This document shows, one piece after another, positions 1 to 6,529 of a DNA stretch of 7,008 nt. The stretch comes from an uncultured Clostridia bacterium. GTDB taxonomy: Bacteria > Bacillota > Clostridia > Oscillospirales > CAG-272. Numbering within the stretch: the stretch's first letter is position 1; each line of letters opens with the position of its first letter. The position numbers and the translations under genes were made by a program. Below the pieces are notes generated by a model. That model was not told the origin of the DNA, did not search any database, and was given only the letters and a program-made list of their open reading frames with translations. The DNA is taken from positions 1 through 7,008 of the forward strand of contig CALBLD010000159.1 in the NCBI GenBank assembly GCA_937895775.1, given 5' to 3'.

Positions 1-1068
1 ATTTTTGATGCAGTAGGTTTTTCCGTGCAGTGTGTCGGGAAATGTTTTGCACAGACGTTCGGTTATCGAATCGATGAAGCTGTATGCGGCATCTCCCGTC
101 GCAACCGAAAAGCAGAAAGGCTTTTTGCAGATCGGTTCGTCGGTCTGACCGAGTGCAATGTCAAATTCACCCTGCATCGATCTTATCATCCCGACTCCGT
201 TTTCTATCTGCGGATAACCGTCGTAATAATCCTCGTCCGGCATGGGACGTCCGGCGGTAAGAAAAAATTCATCCGACGGATAGCAGAGCCTGACGCCGTA
301 CTCTTTTGCAAATCTGTCCCCGAACGAATTTATTATATCGATCGTCTTGCCCGCGTCTTCGGCGGACAACGGCTCAAGCGGATAAAGCCCTTTGCGGTGC
401 GCCGTAATTCCCGCAGGAACGACCGCAATGCTGCCGATCCCCGGGTAAAGCGACCCGAGATCACTCAGTGTTTTTATGAGGGAATCGCCGTCGTTTACTC
501 CCTTGCAGAGTACGATCTGCGCGTTTACCGTGATTCCTCCCTCGACGAGTCGTCTGATGTATGATAGAACCTTTCCCGCAAAACGGTTGTTCAGCATTTT
601 GCATCTGAGTTCGGGATCGGTGGTGTGTACCGATATGTTTATCGGCGACATTTTCATTTTGATAATGCGGTCGATGTCTTCGTCCGACATGTTTGTCAGC
701 GTGATGTAATTGCCCATCAGAAATGACAGACGGGAATCGTCATCCTTGAAATATATGGTGTCACGCATGCCTCTCGGATTCTGATCGATAAAGCAGAATA
801 TGCACTTGTTGCGGCAGGTCTGCTTCTTGTCCATGAGAAAAGTCTCGAACTCAAGACCTATATCGTCGTATTCGCCTTTTTTTATTTCAACAGGAAAAAG
901 TTCGGGACCGCGGTGTATGAGGAGCGTGATCTTTTTTTCGGTTATGTAATATCTGTAATCAAGGACATCGCGGATGTCGTTTTGATTTATCGATATAATT
1001 ATATCGCCCGCAAGGATGCCCGCTTTTTCGGCAAGCGATCCCGCATCTACCGATTTGACTGTGACCAT
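1..1068 (-). CDS. DUF512 family PDZ/radical-SAM protein, 3' end beyond window
   Basis: This reading frame is open for 356 codons and runs off the left edge without a stop, so the C-terminus is missing. I recall the family at roughly 430-460 residues. Residues 1-65 look like a PDZ domain (MVTVKSVDAGSLAEKAGILA, then GDIIISINQNDIRDV). A radical-SAM cluster motif CxxxCxxC follows at C85, C89 and C92 (CRNKCIFCF), which should hold a 4Fe-4S cluster and bind S-adenosylmethionine. Right after it come the family blocks QNPRGMRDTIYFKDDDSRLS, SPINISVHTTDPELR and NAQIVLCKGVNDG. No signal peptide or membrane segment is seen, so it is probably cytosolic. The start ATG (1066-1068) has AGGCGG six bases upstream. 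It follows rpmF by 104 bases that contain a perfect stem-loop. The reaction is unknown for the family. The family call is firm and the function is not assigned. Confidence 0.93.
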   Translation of the reverse strand, partial: MVTVKSVDAGSLAEKAGILAGDIIISINQNDIRDVLDYRYYITEKKITLLIHRGPELFPVEIKKGEYDDIGLEFETFLMDKKQTCRNKCIFCFIDQNPRGMRDTIYFKDDDSRLSFLMGNYITLTNMSDEDIDRIIKMKMSPINISVHTTDPELRCKMLNNRFAGKVLSYIRRLVEGGITVNAQIVLCKGVNDGDSLIKTLSDLGSLYPGIGSIAVVPAGITAHRKGLYPLEPLSAEDAGKTIDIINSFGDRFAKEYGVRLCYPSDEFFLTAGRPMPDEDYYDGYPQIENGVGMIRSMQGEFDIALGQTDEPICKKPFCFSVATGDAAYSFIDSITERLCKTFPDTLHGKTYCIKN

Positions 1069-1108
1069 TGGAAACCGCCTTTTTGCTGATTTTGTCGGGT
1101 AGCAAATC

Positions 1109-1138
1109 GGGGCGTGTTCACTGAAGGAAACACGCCCC
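1109..1138 (-). other. Perfect 10-bp stem-loop between rpmF and the DUF512 gene
   Basis: The arms GGGGCGTGTT (1109-1118) and AACACGCCCC (1129-1138) are exact inverted repeats around a 10-nt loop. In the minus-strand transcript the stem is preceded by five U's but followed by GATTTGC, so it lacks the U-tract of an intrinsic terminator. It may be a weak or factor-assisted terminator, an mRNA 3'-end stabiliser for the short rpmF message, or an RNase-processing barrier. A smaller hairpin, AACTG-ATTA-CAGTT (1154-1167), lies between it and the rpmF stop codon. The structure is plain in the sequence; its role is inferred. Confidence 0.6.
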
Positions 1139-1172
1139 AAAAACGCTTCATTAAACTGTAATCAGTTGAGAA

Positions 1173-1355
1173 TCAAGCTTCAACCTTCAAAATTTCTTTG
1201 CCGTTGTAGGTTCCGCAGTTCTTGCAAACTCTGTGAGCGAGAACATATTCACCGCACTTCGGGCATTTCTGTATCTGGGGAGCCTCAAGCTTCCAAACGC
1301 TGGAGCGTCTCTTGTCGCGTCTTGCTTTTGATACTTTTCTCTTTGGTACTGCCAT
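1173..1355 (-). CDS. rpmF: Large ribosomal subunit protein bL32
   Basis: This complete 60-residue protein is the usual length for bL32, a small zinc-ribbon component of the 50S ribosomal subunit. The N-terminus MAVPKRKVSKARRDKRRSS is the classic basic L32 start. The zinc ribbon is intact with C31-x2-C34 and C44-x2-C47 (KCPKCGEY and VCKNCG), so this is the zinc-binding paralogue type and not the cysteine-free type. The start is fixed by AGGAGGTG at 1363-1370, seven bases upstream of the ATG and the strongest ribosome binding site in the window. It follows yceD by 59 bases and should be cotranscribed with it from the promoter at 1954-1982, the yceD-rpmF pairing seen widely in bacteria. Confidence 0.97.
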   Translation of the reverse strand: MAVPKRKVSKARRDKRRSSVWKLEAPQIQKCPKCGEYVLAHRVCKNCGTYNGKEILKVEA

Positions 1356-1414
1356 GAATGTACACCTCCTATAAACCTGTTACATACCTAAATCACATTA
1401 TACAACACTTTTTT

Positions 1415-1912
1415 TTATTTGTCAAGTAGTTTACCCAAAATTGCAAGCCTCGGATCGATCTCTTTTTTCGGACAACCACAGTCTCCGTCGTTGAGATCGG
1501 CACCGCATTTTGCACACAGTCCCCTGCAATCGTCCCTGCAAAGGAAGATCATCGGAAAATCAAGGAGAATCGCTTCGCGAATGGCGGGATCCGGGTCTAT
1601 TGATGATTTTTCAATCAGGAGATAATCGTCGGTGTCTTCGTCCGAAAGAATTCCCTTTGCGGCTATCGGCTTTTCAAAGTCAAATGTATAAACACCCGAT
1701 ATTTCTTTGAAACAGCGTGCACAGTGAGTGGAGTAGGGAAGCTTTACGGTTGCACTGACGGTCATGTAGCCCGCTCTGTTGCAGACTTTTCCGGAAATGT
1801 GCATATTCTCGTCGAACCGGACGTCCGGAAGAGCTTCGGGTGACGGCGTGTCGTATTCAAATTCAAGCTCTGAATTGTCAGCGCCTATAACGGTCCGGAT
1901 GTCGATCTGCAT
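1415..1912 (-). CDS. yceD: YceD/DUF177 family protein, zinc-binding Firmicutes type
   Basis: This is a 165-residue protein of the DUF177 (YceD) family, whose gene commonly sits directly before rpmF. A cysteine pair at C64/C67 (CARC) lies mid-protein. A dense C-terminal cluster at C125, C129, C133, C136, C145 and C147 (CRDDCRGLCAKCGADLN, then CGC) is typical of the Gram-positive branch and probably binds zinc. Family members have been linked to 23S rRNA metabolism in plants and bacteria; the molecular role here is inferred only. The ATG at 1910-1912 is chosen over one 12 codons upstream (1946-1948) because GGAGG (1919-1923) sits six bases before it. The upstream ATG would also fall at about the predicted transcription start of the promoter at 1954-1982. 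Confidence 0.92.
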   Translation of the reverse strand: MQIDIRTVIGADNSELEFEYDTPSPEALPDVRFDENMHISGKVCNRAGYMTVSATVKLPYSTHCARCFKEISGVYTFDFEKPIAAKGILSDEDTDDYLLIEKSSIDPDPAIREAILLDFPMIFLCRDDCRGLCAKCGADLNDGDCGCPKKEIDPRLAILGKLLDK

Positions 1913-1953
1913 ATGTTTCCTCCGTAATAACAGTCGAAAGTGTTGCATCGATC

Positions 1954-1982
1954 ATTATACATAAAAAAAGCCGCTTTGTCAA
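1954..1982 (-). promoter_or_regulatory. Consensus sigma-A promoter for yceD-rpmF
   Basis: The minus strand reads TTGACA (1977-1982), a 17-base spacer, then TATAAT (1954-1959), a perfect match to the vegetative consensus at both hexamers and in spacing. Transcription should begin near 1947, giving a leader of about 35 bases before the yceD ATG. It lies just after sigF, so the ribosomal-protein unit does not depend on the sporulation operon. Confidence 0.88.
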
Positions 1983-1985
1983 TAG

Positions 1986-2014
1986 AAAAAGCAGAAAAAT
2001 CCGTCAATATCTGC
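1986..2014 (-). terminator. Weak terminator candidate after sigF
   Basis: On the minus strand GCAGA (2010-2014) can pair with TCTGC (1991-1995) across a 14-base loop, followed by TTTTTC. The stem is only five base pairs, so it may terminate poorly. It is the only terminator-like structure between the sigF stop and the next promoter. Confidence 0.35.
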
Positions 2015-2018
2015 CCGT

Positions 2019-2732
2019 TTACAGTGATTTCCGCAGTTCTTCGAGAATTTTCTTTTCTTCTCTGGATACCTTGACCTGTGTAAGTCCGAGAACCTCGCCG
2101 GTTTGTTGCTGTGACATGTTTCGGAAGTAGCGCAGATTCACGATCTGCTGCCTGCATGGGGAAAGCTTTGAAATCGCCTGCCTGAGCGCAAGTCTGTCGG
2201 TCAGACTTTCAATCGGGTTTTCGCGGTCGCCGATGAAGTTTTCGAGAGTGCAGCCGTCCTCCGACGAGCCGACACGCTCTGAAAGCGAGTGAACCGGACT
2301 TATTGCTTCCATTGTCAGCATTACTTCTTCACTGCTTATCGAACATTCGCACGCAAGTTCCGATATTGTCGGCTCGCGCCCGTTTTTTGTTGTGAATTCT
2401 TCTTTTTTTCGCATAATGAAGGCACCTTCGGTCTTTACCGAACGGCTTACCTTTATAAGACCGTCGTCACGCAGAAAGCGTCTTATTTCGCCGATGATAA
2501 GAGGAACGGCGTATGTCGAAAACATGCATCCGAACGAAAAATCAAACGATCTTGCCGCACGCATGAGACCGATGGTGCCTATCTGCATAAGATCGTCAAA
2601 TTCGGTTCCGCGATCGGCAAATCTTTTGGCGACCGTCCGTACAAGTCCCATGTTTTGTTCGATTATGGACTCAAGTGCCGATTCGTCGCCGTCACCGAGC
2701 CGCCTGAGCAATTCGGCGTTGCTCTGTGGCAT
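2019..2732 (-). CDS. sigF: RNA polymerase sporulation sigma factor SigF (forespore)
   Basis: This 237-residue sigma-70 family protein matches the early forespore sigma factor SigF/SpoIIAC. Region 2 spans about residues 28-100, with DDLMQIGTIGLMRAARSFD and the region 2.4 block FSTYAVPLIIGEIRRFLRDD, then GLIKVSRSVK. Region 3 is about 101-150. Region 4 carries a helix-turn-helix near 205-228 (MSQQQTGEVLGLTQVKVSR). The ATG at 2730-2732 (MPQSNAELL) is preferred over one two codons upstream because the GGAGG at 2741-2745 is eight bases from it but only two bases from the other. It is the last gene of spoIIA, 36 bases after spoIIAB. SpoIIAB should hold it inactive until septation. The recognition helix reads SREEKKIL, where B. 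subtilis has SRLEKKIL. Confidence 0.95.
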   Translation of the reverse strand: MPQSNAELLRRLGDGDESALESIIEQNMGLVRTVAKRFADRGTEFDDLMQIGTIGLMRAARSFDFSFGCMFSTYAVPLIIGEIRRFLRDDGLIKVSRSVKTEGAFIMRKKEEFTTKNGREPTISELACECSISSEEVMLTMEAISPVHSLSERVGSSEDGCTLENFIGDRENPIESLTDRLALRQAISKLSPCRQQIVNLRYFRNMSQQQTGEVLGLTQVKVSREEKKILEELRKSL

Positions 2733-2768
2733 GTGCATCCCCTCCCGATTCTCTCACGAAAATATGTA

Positions 2769-3215
2769 TTATGCGTCATGCCTGCCGAATTTTTTCGTAA
2801 TCGTAATAAGCGTGCCTTTGTCCGGGTGCGATACTACCGACAGCTTGTCTGCGAGAGATTTCATTATCGGAAATCCCATTCCTCCGCGCTCGCCGTCAGG
2901 ATCGGTTGTGTATAAAGGCTCCATACACCGTTCAATGTCGCTGATTCCGCATCCCCTGTCGCGTATGCGTATGCGCAGGGTTCTGTCATCATAGCATCGC
3001 ACGGCGATGTCGACCGTTCCGATCGGTCTGCCCTTGTATGCATGCACTATGCAGTTTGTTACCGCCTCCGAAATAATTACACGCAGATCGGCGATCTCTT
3101 CAAGCGTCGGATCAAGTTCGGCGGCAAAAGCCGAAACGACCTGCCTTGCAAAACATTCGTTTTCGGATATGGCGACAAATTCAAGTCGCATCTGATTGAT
3201 TACCGTTTTTTTCAT
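2769..3215 (-). CDS. spoIIAB: Anti-sigma F factor and serine kinase SpoIIAB
   Basis: This is a 148-residue GHKL-fold ATP-binding kinase. All boxes are present: the N box with E50 and N54 (SEAVTNCIVHAYK), G1 at D86-R-G-C-G90, and the G2 lid GERGGMGFPIM (108-118). E50 and N54 align with the catalytic base and magnesium ligand of B. subtilis SpoIIAB (E46 and N50). SpoIIAB binds sigma-F and also phosphorylates SpoIIAA, switching partners according to ATP/ADP state. The N-terminal MRLEFVAISENE matches the conserved start of the family after a short MKKTVINQ extension. The ribosome binding site is modest (AAAGGAATGGA, 8-13 bases upstream). It lies 44 bases after spoIIAA and 36 bases before sigF, the classic operon order. 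Confidence 0.95.
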   Translation of the reverse strand: MKKTVINQMRLEFVAISENECFARQVVSAFAAELDPTLEEIADLRVIISEAVTNCIVHAYKGRPIGTVDIAVRCYDDRTLRIRIRDRGCGISDIERCMEPLYTTDPDGERGGMGFPIMKSLADKLSVVSHPDKGTLITITKKFGRHDA

Positions 3216-3259
3216 TTGTGATTTCCATTCCTTTCGTTGCTTTTTAAGTCTTATGTGTT

Positions 3260-3613
3260 TTACGCTTTTGCCTTGCCGGATGCGGAAGCTTTTTCACCGC
3301 GGATGATCTCTATAAGTTTTCCGATCCCCGCAAGCGAGAGTATTTTCTCGGTCTGCTTCGTCGGATTCGAGAGTATCAGCTTCCCGCCGAGCTCACGCAT
3401 TTTCGTGAATCTTCCGAGAATCAGCCCAAGCCCGGAGGAATCCATGAACGAAACCTCGCCGAGTTCCATTATCATTTCCTTCGGACGACAGTAAAAAATC
3501 GCTTTGTCGATCTGTTCTCTGATATATTTTGCGCTGTGATGATCGATATCGCCGTCGATTGTTACCGTCATGACCTTGCCGTCGCTTTCGCATTTTACAC
3601 CTGCTGTTTTCAT
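3260..3613 (-). CDS. spoIIAA: Anti-sigma F factor antagonist SpoIIAA
   Basis: This 117-residue STAS-domain protein is the same length as B. subtilis SpoIIAA. It shows the conserved block GDIDHHSAKYIREQ (21-34) and the phospho-acceptor loop SFMDSSGLGLILGR (55-68). S59, just after D58, is the counterpart of the regulatory B. subtilis S58 that SpoIIAB phosphorylates and SpoIIE dephosphorylates. The unphosphorylated form binds SpoIIAB and frees sigma-F. The start (3611-3613) is set by AAAGGA (3623-3628) nine bases upstream and by family length; the frame stays open for 31 codons further up, but that stretch is non-conserved and covers the promoter region. The C-terminus ends in a low-complexity EKASASGKAKA tail. 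It is the first gene of the spoIIA operon. Confidence 0.95.
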   Translation of the reverse strand: MKTAGVKCESDGKVMTVTIDGDIDHHSAKYIREQIDKAIFYCRPKEMIMELGEVSFMDSSGLGLILGRFTKMRELGGKLILSNPTKQTEKILSLAGIGKLIEIIRGEKASASGKAKA

Positions 3614-3673
3614 TTCACCAAGTCCTTTCCGTAAATAAAATCCTTGATCTTGTAAATAATAGTTGCTGTAAGA

Positions 3674-3706
3674 ATAATAGCATACCGAAAGCGCAAAATC
3701 TGTCAA
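3674..3706 (-). promoter_or_regulatory. Putative spoIIA promoter region
   Basis: The minus strand has a perfect -35-like TTGACA (3701-3706). The possible -10 elements are TATGCT at 3679-3684 (spacer 16) and TATTAT at 3674-3679 (spacer 21, too long). I see no convincing sigma-H pair (AGGA and GAAT at proper spacing), although sigma-H drives this operon in B. subtilis. The plus-strand TGTCAAA at 3701-3707 differs by one base from the Spo0A box core TGTCGAA. The assignment is tentative. Confidence 0.4.
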
Positions 3707-3731
3707 AACAGTGCAGTATTATGATATTCGT

Positions 3732-3766
3732 AAAAAAACCGTATCGGGCGTACCCGATACGGTTTT
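3732..3766 (-). terminator. Intrinsic terminator of valS
   Basis: A perfect 13-bp inverted repeat, AAACCGTATCGGG (3736-3748) and CCCGATACGGTTT (3753-3765), closes a four-base loop. In the minus-strand transcript it runs into seven T's (3732-3738). It starts 17 bases after the valS stop and separates valS from spoIIA. On the plus strand the stem is also followed by several T's, so it could work partly in both directions. Confidence 0.93.
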
Positions 3767-3782
3767 CGGTTATTTGTTTTTA

Positions 3783-6395
3783 TCACTTGATCTTTTCAAG
3801 TGCGGCTTTGATCTTTCCCGCAGTTTCTCTGTATTTTGCAAGCTTTGCTTTTTCTCCCGCAACTACCGCTTCGGGAGCATTTGCAATGAATCCGGGGTTG
3901 TCAAGCTTTTTGACAAGACGCAGGATCTCTCCGTCGTTCTTTTTCAGTTCGGCTTCAAGCCTTGCTTTTTCCTTGGCAATGTCAACAATTTCGGCAAGCG
4001 GAATGAATATGGTTGCCGCGCTTGTAACTATCTGTACGGCAGTGTCGCTTGCGTATGATCTGACAACCTCCATCGACGACGCCGATGCAAGCTTGATGAA
4101 GAATTTTTCGCTCTTTTCGTTGAAGATGTCGGTGCGGTCGGTTACAACAGTCAGTGCCGCCTTTCTTGAGGGCGGGACATTCATCTCCTGCCTGCGGTTG
4201 CGTATCGCACGGATTGCATCGATTACGGCTCCCATGGAAGCCTCTTCGCTGTCAAAGCAGAGCGCGTCGCTGTATTTCGGCCAGTCGGATATCATGATCG
4301 ATTCGCCGTCGTGAGGCAGAGACTGCCAGATTTCCTCTGTTATGAACGGAATGAAGGGGTGAAGCATCTTCAGAATCCCGGTAATAACATGGATGAGTAC
4401 CTGCTGTGCATTTTCGTCACCGGAGGACAGCCTCGGCTTGACAAGCTCAATGTACCAGTCGCAGAAGATGTCCCATGTGAAATCGTAAAGCTTTGCGAGC
4501 GCAACGCCCAGTTCGTAATTTTCAAGATTTACCGTAACCTCGCTGACAAGCCTGTTGTATTTTGAAAGTATCCACCTGTCCTCGGTTTCGAGACGGTCGG
4601 TGTCGGGAAGCTCCGCTTTTTCGACCGTAAGATTCATGAGGATGAAACGAGCCGCGTTCCAGAGCTTGTTGTTGAAGTTGCGTGCCGCCTCAATCTTTTC
4701 GTCCGAGAAACGCATGTCGTTTCCGGGGGCGTTTCCTGTCGCAAGCGCAAAACGCAGTGCGTCCGCTCCGTATTTGTCAATGATTTCAAGCGGGTCAATG
4801 CCGTTTCCGAGCGATTTTGACATCTTGCGGCCCTGCGCGTCGCGTACAAGTCCGTGAATGAACACGGTTGAGAACGGCTTTTTGCCGGTGTGTTCGATTC
4901 CCGAGAAGATCATGCGCGCAACCCAGAAGAATATGATGTCGTATCCGGTTACAAGCACCGATGTCGGATAGTATTTTTTCAGCGTTTCGGTCTGTTCGGG
5001 CCAGCCCATTGTCGAGAAGGGCCAGAGAGCCGACGAGAACCATGTGTCAAGAACGTCCTCCTCCTGACGCATTGCACCGCCGCAGTCAGGGCAGACGTGA
5101 ACGTCTTCCTTCGATACGACCATTTTGCCGCATTTGTCGCAGTAGAACGCAGGAATACGGTGTCCCCACCAGAGCTGACGCGATATGCACCAGTCGTGGA
5201 CGTTTTCCATCCAGCGGTAGTAATTGGTCGCAAAACGCTCGGGTTCGAACTTTATTTCTCCGCTCTTTACCGCTTCGATAGCCGGCTCGGCGAGCGGTGC
5301 CATCTTTACAAACCACTGATCGGATGTCATCGGCTCAACCGTGTTGTGACAGCGGTAACAGGTCCCGACATTGTGCGAATGAGGAACAACCTTTACAAGC
5401 AGTCCTTCGCTTTCGAGATCGGCGACCATGGCACGCCTTGCTTCGTAACGATCCATTCCGTGATATTTGCTGCCGGGGCAGTTGATCTTTGCGTCGTCGT
5501 CGAGAATTTTTATCTGTGCGAGATTGTGCCGCTGACCTACAAGGAAGTCGTTCGGATCGTGAGCGGGTGTGATCTTTACACAGCCGGTTCCGAAGTCCTG
5601 CTCAACATAATCGTCGGCGATAACCGGGATTTCTCTGCCGACAAGGGGAAGTATGAGCGTTTTTCCGATAAGCGGGCGGTACCTTTCGTCGCTTGGATTT
5701 ACGGCGACCGCAGTGTCTCCGAGCAGCGTCTCGGGACGGGTGGTCGCTATTTCGACATAGCCGCTTCCGTCGCTGATCGGATAGCGGATGTGCCAGAAGT
5801 GTCCGGGCTGCTCGGCGTATTCGACTTCGGCGTCCGAAAGTGCCGTGCGGCAGTGCGGACACCAGTTGATTATCCTGTTTCCGCGGTAGATAAGTCCCTT
5901 GTTGTAAAGGTTGACAAAGACCTCGCGGACCGCTTTGCAGCAGCCGTCATCCATGGTGAAGCGGAGGCGCGACCAGTCGCATGACGATCCGAGCTTTTTG
6001 AGCTGTCTGATGATGTTTCCGCCGTACTGTTCCTTCCATGCCCATACCCGTTTCAGAAATTCGTCGCGCCCGAGATCGTATCTCGTAAGTCCTTCGTTAA
6101 CGCGGAGTGCTTCTTCAACCTTTATCTGGGTTGCGATGCCGGCATGGTCGGTGCCGGGAAGCCAGAGGGTGGAGTATCCCTGCATCCGCTTGAAGCGTGT
6201 CAGAATGTCCTGCAATGTTTCGTCAAGAGCATGTCCCATGTGGAGCTTTCCGGTAACGTTAGGGGGCGGAATGACAATCGAAAACGCGGGTTTTCCGTCG
6301 TTTATGTCGGGAGTGAAGTAGCCCTTTTCGTTCCAGAATGAATACAGACGGTCTTCCGTCTCCTTCGGGGAATACTGTTTTTCAAGTTCTTTCAT
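3783..6395 (-). CDS. valS: Valyl-tRNA synthetase
   Basis: This complete 870-residue class I synthetase charges tRNA-Val in the cytosol. The catalytic signature PPPNVTGKLHMGHAL contains the HIGH-type motif HMGH (52-55), and GTDHAGIATQ (81-90) is typical of ValRS. KMSKS is at 524-528. The CP1 editing domain, which removes misactivated threonine, includes ATTRPETLLGDTAV and AHDPNDF near 280. DWCISRQLWWGHRIPA (401-416) marks the return to the Rossmann fold. Zinc-type cysteine pairs are at C179/C182, C346/C349, C419/C422 and C435/C438. The anticodon-binding helical domain follows residue 600, and a C-terminal tRNA-binding coiled coil spans about 802-868. The ATG is preceded by GGAAGGA at a long 13-base spacing. 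Expression should be controlled by the T-box leader upstream. Length and motifs are all as expected, with no sign of damage. Confidence 0.98.
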   Translation of the reverse strand: MKELEKQYSPKETEDRLYSFWNEKGYFTPDINDGKPAFSIVIPPPNVTGKLHMGHALDETLQDILTRFKRMQGYSTLWLPGTDHAGIATQIKVEEALRVNEGLTRYDLGRDEFLKRVWAWKEQYGGNIIRQLKKLGSSCDWSRLRFTMDDGCCKAVREVFVNLYNKGLIYRGNRIINWCPHCRTALSDAEVEYAEQPGHFWHIRYPISDGSGYVEIATTRPETLLGDTAVAVNPSDERYRPLIGKTLILPLVGREIPVIADDYVEQDFGTGCVKITPAHDPNDFLVGQRHNLAQIKILDDDAKINCPGSKYHGMDRYEARRAMVADLESEGLLVKVVPHSHNVGTCYRCHNTVEPMTSDQWFVKMAPLAEPAIEAVKSGEIKFEPERFATNYYRWMENVHDWCISRQLWWGHRIPAFYCDKCGKMVVSKEDVHVCPDCGGAMRQEEDVLDTWFSSALWPFSTMGWPEQTETLKKYYPTSVLVTGYDIIFFWVARMIFSGIEHTGKKPFSTVFIHGLVRDAQGRKMSKSLGNGIDPLEIIDKYGADALRFALATGNAPGNDMRFSDEKIEAARNFNNKLWNAARFILMNLTVEKAELPDTDRLETEDRWILSKYNRLVSEVTVNLENYELGVALAKLYDFTWDIFCDWYIELVKPRLSSGDENAQQVLIHVITGILKMLHPFIPFITEEIWQSLPHDGESIMISDWPKYSDALCFDSEEASMGAVIDAIRAIRNRRQEMNVPPSRKAALTVVTDRTDIFNEKSEKFFIKLASASSMEVVRSYASDTAVQIVTSAATIFIPLAEIVDIAKEKARLEAELKKNDGEILRLVKKLDNPGFIANAPEAVVAGEKAKLAKYRETAGKIKAALEKIK

Positions 6396-6463
6396 TTTTA
6401 CTGTTTTTTCCTTCCATTATATAATATGCTTAAAATGATCCGACTAAAGTGCGACGGCGCGGG

Positions 6464-6507
6464 AAAAATAAAAACAGCGTCCCGTGATCTTTAAGAACAC
6501 AGGACGC
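6464..6507 (-). terminator. Regulated terminator of the valS T-box
   Basis: On the minus strand GCGTCCTGTG (6498-6507) pairs with CACGGGACGC (6477-6486) in a 10-bp stem with one G-U pair and an 11-base loop. A TTTTTATTTTT run (6464-6474) follows. Its 5' arm overlaps the 3' half of the antiterminator, so only one can form. Confidence 0.9.
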
Positions 6508-6529
6508 CGATAAGGCGCGGTACCACCTG
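6500..6529 (-). promoter_or_regulatory. T-box antiterminator
   Basis: CAGG (6526-6529) pairs with CCTG (6500-6503), and GCGCC (6514-6518) with GGCGT (6504-6508) around a five-base loop. The seven-base bulge TGGTACC (6519-6525) is the conserved site that pairs with the free tRNA 3' end. The 3' strand is shared with the terminator stem. Confidence 0.88.

Noticed and set aside
25..564. Plus-strand open frame of 179 codons at the left edge
   Set aside because: It is the antisense shadow of the DUF512 gene, whose CxxxCxxC and family motifs read on the minus strand.
1985..2008. Second promoter candidate TTGACG-17-TATTGA before yceD
   Set aside because: The -10 is poor and overlaps the -35 of the perfect promoter at 1954-1982, which explains the unit better.
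2289..2994. Two overlapping plus-strand frames of about 200 codons
   Set aside because: Both are antisense to sigF and spoIIAB, which are unmistakable homologues at full length.
3620..3650. AAGGATTTT upstream of spoIIAA as a sigma-H -35 box
   Set aside because: No GAAT-like -10 follows at 11-14 bases; the only candidate runs into the start codon.
3614..3706. N-terminal extension of SpoIIAA from an upstream ATG (148 residues)
   Set aside because: The extension has no family counterpart and covers the promoter region. The internal ATG has AAAGGA nine bases upstream and gives exactly the usual 117 residues.
4890..5984. Plus-strand open frame of 364 codons
   Set aside because: It lies antisense inside valS, whose full set of synthetase motifs is on the minus strand. 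The translation has no recognisable domain, and no ribosome binding site or promoter was noted.
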